Assembly (NCBI RefSeq): GCF_001469955.1
Contig: NZ_LOPU01000029.1
Location: forward strand, 558,001-622,000
Direction of reading: 5' to 3'
Length of the DNA stretch: 64,000 bases
From: Haloprofundus marisrubri
Lineage (GTDB): Archaea > Halobacteriota > Halobacteria > Halobacteriales > Haloferacaceae
Shown: positions 7,624 to 16,657 of the stretch, piece after piece
Numbering within the stretch: the stretch's first letter is position 1
Layout of the letters: the number at the start of each line of letters is the position of its first letter
Notes under the pieces: generated by a model
Told to the model about the DNA's origin: nothing
The model's database searches: none
Seen by the model: the letters and a program-made list of their open reading frames with translations, nothing else
Position numbers and translations under genes: made by a program

Positions 7624-9699
7624 CTACGCCGACGGCGGTCGCTGTGTCGACCGCAGGTCGTCGGCGTCGAGTCCCAAGGAGTGACAGAGGAAACCCCACT
7701 GTTCGGCCTGTTCTGTGACGTACATCGAAGTCGGTTTGCCGATGCCGTGGCCTGCCTTTTCCTCGGTTCGCAGGAGAACCGGCTGGTTGCCCGTGTTCGC
7801 CGCCTGCAGTCGGGCGGCCATCTTGCGGGCGTGACTCGGGTGAACGCGGGTGTCGCCCGCCGCCGTCGTGAACAACGTCGCCGGATACTCGGTTTCCTCG
7901 ACGTTGTGGTACGGCGAGTACGCGCGGATGTACTCGTAGGCGACGGGGTCGTCGGGACTGCCGTACTCGGTCGTCCACGACGGACCGAGCAGGAACTTGT
8001 GGAACCGAAGCATATCCAGAAGCGGAACCAGACAGAGCGCCGCGCCGAACAGGTCCGGCCGCTGGGTGATGAGCGCGCCGACGAGCAGTCCCCCGTTCGA
8101 GCCACCGGAGATGGCGAGACAGTCGGGGTTGGTGTAGCGCCGTTCGACGAGACCCTCGGCGACGGCGATGGCGTCGTCGAACACGTTCTGTTTGTTCTCG
8201 CGGCGACCCGCTTCGTGCCACTCCTCGCCGAACTCCGCGCCGCCGCGCAGCGTCGCCAACACGTAGACGCCGCCGGCTTCGAGAAACGGCACGGCGAAGC
8301 GGTTGAACGTCGGCGTCCGGTTGACCCGGAAGCCGCCGTAGCCAGTCAGAATCGTCGGGTTGTCGCCGTCGCGGTCGAGGTCCGAGCGGTGGACGACGAA
8401 CGCCGGGATGCGGGTGCCGTCGGCGGACTCGAACCACTCCTGTTTCACTTCGATGTCGGCTTCGATTCGGGCCTCGGGTTCGTCGAGGATACGCGTCTCC
8501 TCGGTTTCGAGGCTCGCACAGCAGACTCGTGGCGGGCGCTTGAACGACTCGACGGTGTAGAACAGTTCGCCGTCCCACGCGTACGTTCCGGCGACCGCGC
8601 CGTACTCGGGGAGTTCGATACGGCCGACGCGTTCGCCGTCGCGGGTGAACGTCGACAGCGCCGAGTAGGCGTTGCGGTGGTAGTGGGCGACGATTCGGTC
8701 GTCGCCGAGCGCGATGTCCCGAAGAATCTCCTTGTGCTCGGGGACGACTTCGTCCATCTCGTCGGGGTGGACGTCGCCCGAGAGGGCGGTTTCGACGCCG
8801 CATCCGAGCAGCCGAGAGCGTGGCGCGTCGAAATCGGTGAGCAGATAGAGGTAGCCGTCGCGAATTGTCGGGTCGAACGTCGCGTCGAGGTCGGTGACGA
8901 CCGGGACGAGGTTGACGGGGTCGGTCCGTCCGGCGTCGGGCGTCTTTGCGAGCGCGTACACCTCCGAGCGGTCCCAGCCCTCGTAGTACTGGACGACCAG
9001 CACGTCGTCGTCGGTTTCGAGAACGGGCCAGACCTGCTCTTCGAAGTCGTCGACGACGAGGGCGTCGGTGTCGCCCGGCGACCCGAGAACGTGGTGTCTC
9101 ACCTCCTTTTCGAGTTGCTGGACGCCGTCGTCTTCTCGGCTTCCGGTGCTGACGTAGTAGAAGCCGTCGGCGGTCCACGCGAATCCAGTCGCGGAGATGC
9201 GGCCGACGTGGGGGAGTTCGTCGACTCGCTCGCCGGAGACGACGTCGACGATTCGGACGTCGTACTGTTCGTCGCCGCCGGTAGCGACGCCGTAGGCGAG
9301 AAACTCGCCGTCGGGATGTGGGACGAACCAGTCCATCGAGATGGTCCCGTCCTTGGACCACTCGTTGGGGTCGACGAGCGTTCGTCGCTCACCGCTGAGC
9401 GAGTCGCGGACGCACAGTACAGGTTGTTCGTCGTCGGGTGCTTTGATGCGCTGGAAGTAGCGGCCTGCGGCGGGACGAATCGTCCCGTAGTCGGTGACGC
9501 GAGCGAGTTCGTCGAACCGCGATTCGAGTACGCGTCTGGCCGGCACGTCCAGTACCGACTCGGCGTACGCGTTCTGCTGTTCGACCCATTCGCTGACTTC
9601 CTCGGACTCGGCTTCCAACCAGCGGTAGGGGTCGGTAACCTCCTCGCCGTGGACGGTGTCGACCACCTCACGACGCGGCGTCTCCGGAGGTTCGTGCAT
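7624..9699 (-). CDS. Prolyl oligopeptidase family serine peptidase (S9A)
   Basis: A 691-residue enzyme starting at ATG 9699 (MHEPPETPRREVVDTVHGEEV). The N-terminal part after the DPYRWLE motif is the seven-bladed beta-propeller; the C-terminal third is the alpha/beta hydrolase domain. The catalytic triad is visible: Ser534 in GGSNGG, Asp616 in AAGDTRVHPSHA, His651 in AGHGIGK. LRGGAEFGEEWHEAG is the S9A signature upstream of the serine. Prolyl oligopeptidases cleave short peptides after proline in the cytoplasm, which is consistent with the absence of a signal peptide. Length is typical of the family. A TATA-like box 27 bases upstream marks a leaderless transcript. Confidence 0.92.
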   Translation of the reverse strand: MHEPPETPRREVVDTVHGEEVTDPYRWLEAESEEVSEWVEQQNAYAESVLDVPARRVLESRFDELARVTDYGTIRPAAGRYFQRIKAPDDEQPVLCVRDSLSGERRTLVDPNEWSKDGTISMDWFVPHPDGEFLAYGVATGGDEQYDVRIVDVVSGERVDELPHVGRISATGFAWTADGFYYVSTGSREDDGVQQLEKEVRHHVLGSPGDTDALVVDDFEEQVWPVLETDDDVLVVQYYEGWDRSEVYALAKTPDAGRTDPVNLVPVVTDLDATFDPTIRDGYLYLLTDFDAPRSRLLGCGVETALSGDVHPDEMDEVVPEHKEILRDIALGDDRIVAHYHRNAYSALSTFTRDGERVGRIELPEYGAVAGTYAWDGELFYTVESFKRPPRVCCASLETEETRILDEPEARIEADIEVKQEWFESADGTRIPAFVVHRSDLDRDGDNPTILTGYGGFRVNRTPTFNRFAVPFLEAGGVYVLATLRGGAEFGEEWHEAGRRENKQNVFDDAIAVAEGLVERRYTNPDCLAISGGSNGGLLVGALITQRPDLFGAALCLVPLLDMLRFHKFLLGPSWTTEYGSPDDPVAYEYIRAYSPYHNVEETEYPATLFTTAAGDTRVHPSHARKMAARLQAANTGNQPVLLRTEEKAGHGIGKPTSMYVTEQAEQWGFLCHSLGLDADDLRSTQRPPSA

Positions 9700-9721
9700 A
9701 CGTGGGCGTTGCGCACGCGCC

Positions 9722-9730
9722 TCATATAAC
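9722..9730 (-). promoter_or_regulatory. TATA-like box of the prolyl oligopeptidase gene
   Basis: The minus strand reads GTTATATGA about 27 bases before ATG 9699, the spacing expected when transcription begins at the start codon. Confidence 0.5.
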
Positions 9731-9907
9731 TGTGGGCGTCGGTGATTCTGCGTCACCATCGGGGCGTACGGTGGTTCGGCTGTTCACACCGACGACGAGT
9801 GTATCACGCACAGCGGGCGCTGACTTCGACGAGCGAGAGTGTGTCCGGGCGACAGTGACAACGCTCGGATAATAACTGCTAATAGCTGAGCGACACTGAG
9901 TTAATAT

Positions 9908-10336
9908 ATGACCGTCGTCAGCGTCTCCATGCCCGAAGAACTGTTGGCACGTATCGACGCCTTCGCCGAAGACCACGGCTACACCGGACGGAGCGAAGTC
10001 GTCCGCGAGGCTTCGCGAAACCTCCTCGGCGAGTTCGAGGACACGAGACTGGAGGACCGCCAACTGATGGGCGTCGTCACCGTCGTCTTCGATTACGAGA
10101 CGACGAGCGTCGAAGAGCGGATGATGCATCTACGCCACGAACACGAGAGCCTCGTCGCCTCGAACTTCCACAGCCACGTCGGCGCGCACTACTGCATGGA
10201 ACTGTTCGTTCTCGAAGGCACCCTCGAAGAGATTTCGGCGTTCGTCGGCAAGGTTCGAGCGACCCAGAACACGCTCAGCGTCGATTACTCCGTGATGCCC
10301 GTCGACGATTTCAGTCCGCTGGCCGACGTCGAGTGA
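9908..10336 (+). CDS. nikR: NikR-type ribbon-helix-helix metal regulator
   Basis: A 142-residue regulator. Residues 1-45 form the CopG/Arc ribbon-helix-helix DNA-binding domain ([22 protein letters not shown]-type turn [13 protein letters not shown]). Residues 55-135 are the ACT-like metal-binding domain. The four high-affinity nickel ligands of E. coli NikR (His76, His87, His89, Cys95) are present as His77, His88, His90 and Cys96 ([13 protein letters not shown]). NikR represses metal uptake when nickel is bound. Here it is immediately followed, in convergent orientation, by a Zn/Mn-type ABC transporter rather than a nickel (NikABCDE or CbiMNQO) one. The AT-rich sequence right before the ATG may hold its own operator. 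Confidence 0.85.
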   Translation: MTVVSVSMPEELLARIDAFAEDHGYTGRSEVVREASRNLLGEFEDTRLEDRQLMGVVTVVFDYETTSVEERMMHLRHEHESLVASNFHSHVGAHYCMELFVLEGTLEEISAFVGKVRATQNTLSVDYSVMPVDDFSPLADVE

Positions 10337-10419
10337 ACTGACGGTTCGCGGTGTCGACGCCCGTCCCGCGAGGGTCGACCGCGTCTCCACTCAGTTCGCG
10401 GCGTCGACTCCGCCTCCGT

Positions 10420-11442
10420 TCAGTTCGCGTTACGACCGTTCCCCGAGTTCTCGGTACTCGATATCTCACTCCCACCGTCGGTGGCAGCTGTCTCCCCCAT
10501 TTTCGAGCGCCGTGGAATGGCTTTGTCGGCGACGATACTGGCCGCGTAGAGGCCGATAGCGACGAGGACGATGGCCCCACCGGCGGCGACGCCGTACTGG
10601 TAGGAGGCGACGAGGCCGAGGAGCACGGCCAGTTCACCGACGACGACGGCGGCGAGTACCGACTCGCGGAAACTCCGAGCGACCTGCGCTGCGGCGGCGA
10701 CGGGAACGACGAGCATCGCCGCGACGAGGATGACGCCCATAATCTGCATGGCGGCGACGACGACGACGGCCGTCAACACCACCATGAGTCGGTTGTACAG
10801 CGAGACGTTCAGACGCGCGACGCGGGCGGCCGTCTCGTCGAACGTGACGAACAGCAGTTGCTTGTACGTCAGCGCGACGACGCCGACGACGACCGCGCTG
10901 AGCACGAGCAGTATCGACGTGTTCTCCAGCGTCACCGTCGAGAGACTGCCGAACAGATACTGACTGATGCCGACGGCGATGCCGCCGTCGGTGAGACTGA
11001 TGATGACCGTTCCGAGCGCGAACCCGCCCGAGAGGACGATGGCCATCGAGACGTCGCCGTAGGCGTCGGTGTAGTCGGCGATGAACTCGATGAGGAGCGC
11101 CGAGAGCACCGCGACGATTAGCGCCGTCACGTACGGCGAGACGCCGAACTCGAAGGCGGAGCCCAAAAAGAGGCCGATTGCGACGCCCGCAAAGGCGGTG
11201 TGTGCGAGCGTGTCGCCGATGAACGCCATCTCCCGGTGGACGAGGAAACTCCCGACGAGCGGTGCGACGACGCCCACACAGAGACCGGCGACGAACGCCT
11301 GCTGCATGAACTGATAGCAGAGAATCTCGACGCCGAGCGGTCGAGTGGCCGCACACATCCCGTCGCCGAGAAGGCGTACCAGTTGGTCGACAAAGTTCAA
11401 GAAAAGCAAACTCGCGGTCGGAAACAGCGCCGAGTCGGTCAT
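10420..11442 (-). CDS. znuB: Metal ABC transporter permease (ZnuB/MntB type)
   Basis: A 340-residue permease of the ABC-3 family with eight to nine transmembrane helices. The segment FVAGLCVGVVAPLVGSFLVH-REMAFIGDTLAHTAFAG is the conserved coupling and substrate path region, and the core GISQYLFGSL and TAARVARLN loops are typical. The start at ATG 11442 overlaps the stop of the ATPase gene by four bases. The N-terminal 45 residues (before EILCYQFMQQAF) are extra and the C-terminal 40 residues are polar and Ser/Asn rich. It forms the membrane channel of the transporter encoded with the two genes upstream. Zinc, manganese, iron and nickel are all possible cargo; the family alone does not decide. 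Confidence 0.88.
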   Translation of the reverse strand: MTDSALFPTASLLFLNFVDQLVRLLGDGMCAATRPLGVEILCYQFMQQAFVAGLCVGVVAPLVGSFLVHREMAFIGDTLAHTAFAGVAIGLFLGSAFEFGVSPYVTALIVAVLSALLIEFIADYTDAYGDVSMAIVLSGGFALGTVIISLTDGGIAVGISQYLFGSLSTVTLENTSILLVLSAVVVGVVALTYKQLLFVTFDETAARVARLNVSLYNRLMVVLTAVVVVAAMQIMGVILVAAMLVVPVAAAAQVARSFRESVLAAVVVGELAVLLGLVASYQYGVAAGGAIVLVAIGLYAASIVADKAIPRRSKMGETAATDGGSEISSTENSGNGRNAN

Positions 11443-12203
11443 GGGTGTGAATGAGAGCCGTCGTGGTCGTGGTCGTGTTCTAGCATCCGCTGGTTCGCGC
11501 CGTAGGCCTGCGCGAGCGCATCGCTGTCGGCGAAGCCCGACGGTTCGCCGTGGAAGAACAACTGGCGATTGAGACACGCGACGGTCGTCGCGTGCTCGGT
11601 GACGACGCCGATGTCGTGTTCGATGAGAACGACGGTGAGGCCGCCCTCGTTGAGTTCGCGCAGCAGGTCGTAGAACGCCTCCCTCGACTCGGCGTCGACG
11701 CCGACGGCTGGTTCGTCGAGTGCGAGCAGGTCGGCTTCACCCGCGAGTGCACGGGCGATGAACACGCGCTGACGCTGGCCGCCCGACAGATGTGCGAGGC
11801 GGCGGTCGGCGAGGTCCGTGACGCCGACCGTGTCGAGGGCGTCGGCGACGATACGGCGGTCTTCCGTACCGAAACGGCCGAAACCGATGTGGGGATACCG
11901 ACCCATCTCGACGACTTCGCGGACGGTAATCGGCATCTCGGTCGCGGCGGACGCGACGTCTTGGGCGACGTAGCCGATGCGCTCGCCCGCGTCGAACGAC
12001 CGTGCCGGTTCTCCGAACAGTTCGACGTTGCCGGCGTCGGGTCGAACGAGACCGAGCATCAGTCGGAGAAGCGTGCTCTTGCCGGAGCCGTTCGGGCCGA
12101 CGAGACCGAGGAACTCGCCTTCCTCGACGGTCAGCGAGACGTCTTCGACCACCGGCGTGTCGGTGTAGCCGAACGTGACGTTCGACAGGTCGATAGCGCT
12201 CAT
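11439..12203 (-). CDS. znuC: Metal ABC transporter ATP-binding protein (ZnuC type)
   Basis: A 254-residue ATPase starting at ATG 12203 (MSAIDLSNVTFGYTDTPVVE). Walker A GPNGSGKST lies near residue 35, the signature LSGGQRQR near 140, Walker B LLALDEP near 160, and the switch histidine in LIEHD near 195. The C terminus ends in HDHDHDGSHSHP, a short histidine/aspartate tail that could bind the transported metal. Its frame overlaps the permease gene (ATGA) and lies 116 bases downstream of the binding-protein gene, giving the order binding protein-ATPase-permease. Confidence 0.9.
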   Translation of the reverse strand: MSAIDLSNVTFGYTDTPVVEDVSLTVEEGEFLGLVGPNGSGKSTLLRLMLGLVRPDAGNVELFGEPARSFDAGERIGYVAQDVASAATEMPITVREVVEMGRYPHIGFGRFGTEDRRIVADALDTVGVTDLADRRLAHLSGGQRQRVFIARALAGEADLLALDEPAVGVDAESREAFYDLLRELNEGGLTVVLIEHDIGVVTEHATTVACLNRQLFFHGEPSGFADSDALAQAYGANQRMLEHDHDHDGSHSHP

Positions 12204-12319
12204 TCGGCGTCCATGTTCGTTTTCTTGGTGTCGTCCATCGCTGCGGTCACTCTCGCTTTCGTTTGCTACGACGTGACCTCCGTTGAAGCGTCTGGCGAAT
12301 CCACCGCGCCGGTCACCGC

Positions 12320-13462
12320 TCATTCCGAACCGAGTGCGGTCTTGAGGCTGTCGAGGTTCACCTCGCGCATCACGTCGACGTAGCCCCACCCCTTCTCGTT
12401 CCACTCCTCGGTCACACTCGGAATCGGGGTGATGGGCAGCGTCCCCTCGGCGTCGGTCTCCGCGACCAGTTGCCGGGCGGCGCGGTCGGACTCGAAGACG
12501 GGTGCGAGAACGTGTGTGATGCCGTGTTCGTCGATGAGTTCCTGTGCGTGTTTGATGTCCTGTGCGGACGGCTGGTCGTCCGGGGAGATACCCGACAGCG
12601 CGTGGACGTGGAAGCCGTAGCGGTTCCCAAGATACTGGAGCGCGTTGTGGCCGGCCACGAGAACGTGGTCGCGCTCTCGCCCCGACAGCTCTTCTTCGAA
12701 CGTTGCGTCGAGTTCTTCGAGGCTCTGAACGTACGACTCGGCGTTTTGCGTATAGGTGTCGGCGTTCGACGAATCGAACTCGGCGAATCCCTCGCTGATG
12801 GTTTCGACGGCGGTCGCGGCGCGTGTCGGGTCCAGCCAGAAGTGGGGGTCCGCGCCGCTGTGGTCGTGGCCGTGACCGTCGCCGGAATCGTCGTGGGATT
12901 CGTTGCTGTGCGCGTCGTGAGTTTCGTTTTCGTGTTCGTCGTGAGTTTCGTTTTCGTGTTCGTCGTGGCTCTCGTTTTCGTGCTCGCCGTGAGTTTCTTC
13001 CTCGTGTTCGTCTTGCTGTTCTTCTTCGTGGCCGTGGGCGTCTCCGCTTCCGGGTGCGCCCAAGAGATTGACCCCGTGGCGTGCTTCGATAACCGCCACG
13101 TCGCTGTCGGCGTCTTCGAGGTTCGTGACGACGTTGTCGGCCCACGGCTGGAACCCTTCGCCCATGTAGACGAACGCGTCCGACTCCAGCACCGTTCGCT
13201 GGAGGTTCGGACCCGGTTCCCACCCGTGGCCGTGCTGGCCGAACGGAACGAGGTTCTCGACCGTGGCAGCGTTGCCGGCGACGTTCGACGCGAAATCTGA
13301 GAGAACGAAGAAGGACGCCTGCGCAGTCGCCTCTCCAGACTCGCCCGAGCCACCGCTGCTGTCCGACGGCGACTGACTGCCTGCGTCGACACACCCTGCG
13401 AGTGCAGCGACGACTGCACCCGCACCCAGACCGAGAACCGACCGCCGATTGTGAAGGCTCAT
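12320..13462 (-). CDS. znuA: Metal ABC transporter substrate-binding lipoprotein (ZnuA type)
   Basis: A 380-residue cluster A-I binding protein. It carries a Tat lipoprotein signal: RRSVLGLGAGAVVAALAGC with the lipid-attachment cysteine at residue 24. Metal-binding positions include the FGQHGHGWEPGP loop (His77, His79) and DPHFWLDP (His207). Between them, residues about 143-201 form a long His/Glu/Asp/Asn loop with tandem units of the type HENETHDE, as in zinc-specific ZnuA proteins where the loop gathers or senses zinc. The long histidine loop argues for zinc (or nickel) over manganese. It starts at ATG 13462 after an AT-rich promoter region and heads the operon. Confidence 0.9.
   Translation of the reverse strand: MSLHNRRSVLGLGAGAVVAALAGCVDAGSQSPSDSSGGSGESGEATAQASFFVLSDFASNVAGNAATVENLVPFGQHGHGWEPGPNLQRTVLESDAFVYMGEGFQPWADNVVTNLEDADSDVAVIEARHGVNLLGAPGSGDAHGHEEEQQDEHEEETHGEHENESHDEHENETHDEHENETHDAHSNESHDDSGDGHGHDHSGADPHFWLDPTRAATAVETISEGFAEFDSSNADTYTQNAESYVQSLEELDATFEEELSGRERDHVLVAGHNALQYLGNRYGFHVHALSGISPDDQPSAQDIKHAQELIDEHGITHVLAPVFESDRAARQLVAETDAEGTLPITPIPSVTEEWNEKGWGYVDVMREVNLDSLKTALGSE
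12906..12990 (-). repeat. In-frame tandem repeat, about 24-base unit, within znuA
   Basis: Three to four copies of a 24-base unit (plus-strand core GTGAGTTTCGTTTTCGTG) follow one another without interruption and encode the repeated HENETHDE blocks. Since the unit is a multiple of three, copy-number change by slippage lengthens or shortens the metal-binding loop without a frameshift. Confidence 0.8.
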
Positions 13463-13467
13463 GCTCT

Positions 13468-13478
13468 GATTAACAATC
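13468..13478. promoter_or_regulatory. Inverted repeat GATT-AAC-AATC at the znuA start
   Basis: A perfect small palindrome (GATTAACAATC) lies five bases upstream of the znuA ATG. On the minus strand a TATA-like TTTATTAA is at 13490-13497, so the palindrome overlaps the likely transcription start. Its position suits a repressor such as the NikR protein encoded nearby. The assignment is inference. Confidence 0.35.
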
Positions 13479-13489
13479 AGCGACTCCCG

Positions 13490-13497
13490 GTTAATAA
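13490..13497 (-). promoter_or_regulatory. TATA-like box of the znuA operon
   Basis: TTTATTAA on the minus strand, about 28-35 bases before ATG 13462, in an AT-rich patch unlike the surrounding sequence. Confidence 0.45.
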
Positions 13498-13689
13498 ACA
13501 CTCCCATTTGGTTAGTAATGATTCGCACGTAGAGACGTAGTGTTGCTATCTCGGTGACAGCCGAAACGGGTAGCGAGAAACGGGCACTACGGAACGAGAA
13601 ACGAGAGACTGGACCCGAAAGACTCCGTCCGCGTCCACCAAACGATGAGCCGGAGAAGGGGTACAGAGACCCCGAGAGCACCGTTTTGA

Positions 13690-14712
13690 CTATCGCTGTG
13701 ACTCGCGGAGAATGAGCGGACCGATGGCGAGCGTCCGCTTGGCGACGGGTGCGATACGGAGGATGTAGGAGGTAAAGAGCAGGAACGGGACGAGCGTCAC
13801 GGTGTAGGCGGCGCTGACGACCCACGTGATGGCCGGAATCGTCAGGAACGCTCCGTCGAACGACTCCGCGCCGACGAACGTCACCATCCCGCCGGCGACG
13901 ATGAGCGCCGGAACCGCCGCGTAGAGGATATACTGCGAGAGGTCGACGAGTGCCCACTGGAAGTAGAGTGTCTTGATGTGTTCACGTGCCGGACCGAACA
14001 TCGAGAGCGCCGTTTTGAGGTCGTCGAACGCCCGTCTCTGCTCGCCGTTCATCGACGACGCGTAACTTTCGCGGAGTCGTTCGGTCTGGTAGATTTTCCA
14101 ACTGTAGTTGAAGTTGAGTGCAGCGAACAACACGTCGAACGTCCCGAATCTCGACCCCTCCAGTTCCGCTTCGACCTCCTGTGCGTTCCCGTGAAGACTG
14201 TCGATGAACTCGCCCGTCTGTCGCTGCAGTTCGTCGTCGTCGGCCTCCGTGACGAGGCGGTCGACCGCCTCCGCCCGCCGTTCCGTTTCGCCGACGAGTC
14301 GCCCGAGGAAAGCCGATGGGTCCGCGGGGACGACCGAACCGAACAGGTCTTTCGTGTACGTGCGGAAATCCATCGCCGAACTCATGCGCTCGCGTTGGTC
14401 CCCGAGCGGACCGTTCTCCGCCGAGAGGACGAGTTGACTGATGGTGACGACGAGCGTCGTCCCGGTGACGATGACGCCGATCATCGCCGAGAACACCGTC
14501 TCGATAGTGTCCGTCGACGTGATTTCGCGTGAGAGCGGTGGGTCGATACTCACGCTGATGAAGAGAAGCGACACGAAGACGAGCGACGCGAGCAACGCGG
14601 TCAGTAGAAACCGATTCGTCCGAAAGAGCAACCAGATTTTGAGTCGGCTCTCTTCGGACCGTCCACGCATCGTGTCCGCCGTACCGACGTCGCTCTGTTC
14701 ACCGTCGCTCAT
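13690..14712 (-). CDS. Membrane protein, unknown function
   Basis: A 340-residue protein with two N-terminal transmembrane helices (about residues 35-60 and 78-105), a long cytoplasmic helical region rich in Glu and Arg (about 110-235, starting GDQRERMSSAMDF), and two C-terminal helices (about 245-275 and 285-320). The arrangement recalls haloarchaeal membrane proteins with a DUF2254-like or channel-like topology, but I recognise no defining motif. The ATG at 14712 overlaps the end of the preceding gene by 14 bases, so the two are probably one operon. Confidence 0.6.
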   Translation of the reverse strand: MSDGEQSDVGTADTMRGRSEESRLKIWLLFRTNRFLLTALLASLVFVSLLFISVSIDPPLSREITSTDTIETVFSAMIGVIVTGTTLVVTISQLVLSAENGPLGDQRERMSSAMDFRTYTKDLFGSVVPADPSAFLGRLVGETERRAEAVDRLVTEADDDELQRQTGEFIDSLHGNAQEVEAELEGSRFGTFDVLFAALNFNYSWKIYQTERLRESYASSMNGEQRRAFDDLKTALSMFGPAREHIKTLYFQWALVDLSQYILYAAVPALIVAGGMVTFVGAESFDGAFLTIPAITWVVSAAYTVTLVPFLLFTSYILRIAPVAKRTLAIGPLILRESQR

Positions 14713-14944
14713 CGCCTTCACTCTCGCTGTCGTTCTCACCGTCGGCCGGGCCGGACGTCGCCGGTCGCTTGAAAACCAGATACTTCGTCCCACCACCGGT
14801 GTACGCTATCGTCTCCGCGAGTTCCCAACCGTCGCTCCCGAGGCGGTTTAGCTCCGTAGTCGGGTCGCTAGCTTCCTTTTTCGTCTCTTCTCGCCGCGGC
14901 CGCAGGCAGTGGTATTCCCACTCTCCGGTGTAAGCACACATCAC
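14699..14944 (-). CDS. Small DUF4177-like protein
   Basis: An 81-residue soluble protein. The pattern WEYHCLRPRR, LNRLGSDGWELAETIAYTGGGTKYLVFKRP matches the DUF4177 type, in which a short beta-alpha-beta fold contains the invariant GxxGWELV-like turn. Function unknown in the family. The gene runs 14 bases into the start of the downstream membrane protein gene. The first of two adjacent ATG codons (14944) is used. Confidence 0.65.
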   Translation of the reverse strand: MMCAYTGEWEYHCLRPRREETKKEASDPTTELNRLGSDGWELAETIAYTGGGTKYLVFKRPATSGPADGENDSESEGDERR

Positions 14945-15151
14945 GGACAGTTCACGACGGCGGCGTAAACCGGTTGGTGTTGTATATCCCGTGTGGGTCG
15001 CTCGTGGTCGTCCGCTGTCGACTCCGGCCGACGGGACGGACGACTACGACTGTTGTTCTCCGAGAACGCGGTCGCTGAGCGTGAACCGTGCGAAAAGTGA
15101 GAAAACGAAGCGCCCGTGAGGTATCGAACTCGGCCTCGGTGGCTGTCCGGA

Positions 15152-16657
15152 TTACCGACCGAACATGTTGCGCATCATCGGGTGCATCTCCATGAGTTGC
15201 TCCTCGGCAATCTCCTCGTACAGTTTGTACGTGATAGAGACTGTGAGCAGCAGGCCCGTTCCGGAGACCTGCCCGATGGTGCCGAGCATGTTCGCCATGA
15301 CGGCGAGCAGACCGACGAGCGCACCGCCGATGACCGTCACCTGCGGGATGTAGCGCTCCATCACCTTCTCGATGACCTGCGGGTTCCGACGGAAGCCCGG
15401 AATCTGCATGCCGGAGTTCTGAATCTGTCGCGCCGTCGCCTCCGGACCCATCCCGGTCGTTTCGACCCAGAAGATGGCGAATATCGCACCGCCGATGACC
15501 ATGAACGTCAGGTCGATGGCGACGCGGATGAAGATTTGCCACGGCTCAGCCGCCGTGCCGGCGAGGAACCACAGCCAGTCCTGCGGGGCCTGAATCGGCG
15601 CGAAGTAGTAGAAGAACCCGCCGACCGGCTGGCCGTCGGAGCCGTACTGACCGAGCCACGGCATCGACGTGCCGAACAGCGTAATCGCGCTGGACCCGGC
15701 CGGACTCTGCGAGAAGAGGATGCGGCCGAGGAACTGGATGTTCGCCTGCAGCGCACGCACGAGAATCATCGGCAGGACGGACGCGTAGATGAGCTTCACG
15801 GGGAAGCGTCCGCGAGCACCCTTGACGCGGGCGTGGCTCAACGGAATCTCGACGCGGACGGACTCCGCGTAGACGACGATACCGAAGATGAGCACCGTCG
15901 TGAACAGCGCGAGAATCTGCCCCGGCTGGAACAGCAACGCCTGGATGCCTGGGCCGGTGAGCAGTTGCCCGTCAGCGAGCGTCTGCGAACCGGTGAGGAT
16001 GCCAATCCACGTCGGGATGAAGCCGGCCGCGCCCCCGAGCGAGGGCCACGCGAACAGGCCACCGACGAGCTGCTGGCTCACACCGGCGATAATGAACAGC
16101 CCGACACCGGAGCCGACGCCCCATTTGCTCACGATTTCGTCCATGAACAGGATGAGCACGCCGCCGACGAATATCTGCGCGAACAGGAGCACCTGTACGC
16201 CAGTGGCGGTGATTCCGAGCGCGCTGGCGACGGCCTGACTCGGCGGGAGGAAGCTCCCGGCGAACACCATCGGGATGCCCGTCAGACAGATCATCACGAC
16301 GACGAGGAACTTCTGCAGTCCCTGGTAGAGAATCTGGTCGCGCGGGTCGTTCGTGTCGAGTCCCAGTAGGTCCGCACCGCCGAGCAACTGGAGAACGATG
16401 CTCGCGGTGACGATGGGTCCGATACCCAACTGTAGAATCGACCCCTGCGCCCCGGCGAGGATAGACCGGAAGCGTCCGAACAGGTCACTTTGCGTCGAGA
16501 CGTCTAACCCGAAGAGGGTGACGTTCGTGAGGAAGAAGTACAACACGAGAATCCCGGCGGTCCAGCCAAGCTTGCGCCGGAAGGGCACGTGCCCCTCTGG
16601 ACGCTGGACCGCGGGCATCCGCGTTAAAACTGGTTCGGCCGTCTCTTTCCAACCCAT
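15152..16657 (-). CDS. secY: Preprotein translocase subunit SecY
   Basis: A 501-residue protein with ten transmembrane helices, the central pore of the Sec translocase. The plug-region SILQLGIGPIVTASIVLQLL, the helix 5-6 loop VEIPLSHARVKG-RGRFPVKLIYAS and the C-terminal YKLYEEIAEEQLMEM are archaeal SecY features. The start at ATG 16657 (MGWKETAEPVLTRMPAVQRP) fits the family; the longer frame upstream reads into the origin region. SecY is normally the last or next-to-last gene of the S10-spc ribosomal protein operon and followed by adk, but here neither neighbour is present and the gene is transcribed alone, away from the origin. Confidence 0.93.
   Translation of the reverse strand: MGWKETAEPVLTRMPAVQRPEGHVPFRRKLGWTAGILVLYFFLTNVTLFGLDVSTQSDLFGRFRSILAGAQGSILQLGIGPIVTASIVLQLLGGADLLGLDTNDPRDQILYQGLQKFLVVVMICLTGIPMVFAGSFLPPSQAVASALGITATGVQVLLFAQIFVGGVLILFMDEIVSKWGVGSGVGLFIIAGVSQQLVGGLFAWPSLGGAAGFIPTWIGILTGSQTLADGQLLTGPGIQALLFQPGQILALFTTVLIFGIVVYAESVRVEIPLSHARVKGARGRFPVKLIYASVLPMILVRALQANIQFLGRILFSQSPAGSSAITLFGTSMPWLGQYGSDGQPVGGFFYYFAPIQAPQDWLWFLAGTAAEPWQIFIRVAIDLTFMVIGGAIFAIFWVETTGMGPEATARQIQNSGMQIPGFRRNPQVIEKVMERYIPQVTVIGGALVGLLAVMANMLGTIGQVSGTGLLLTVSITYKLYEEIAEEQLMEMHPMMRNMFGR

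Noticed and set aside
7681-9729. A 682-residue plus-strand open frame
   Set aside because: It is antisense to the prolyl oligopeptidase gene.
12906-12990. Possible CRISPR-like array from regular repeats
   Set aside because: The units are contiguous, have no spacers and are in-frame within znuA.
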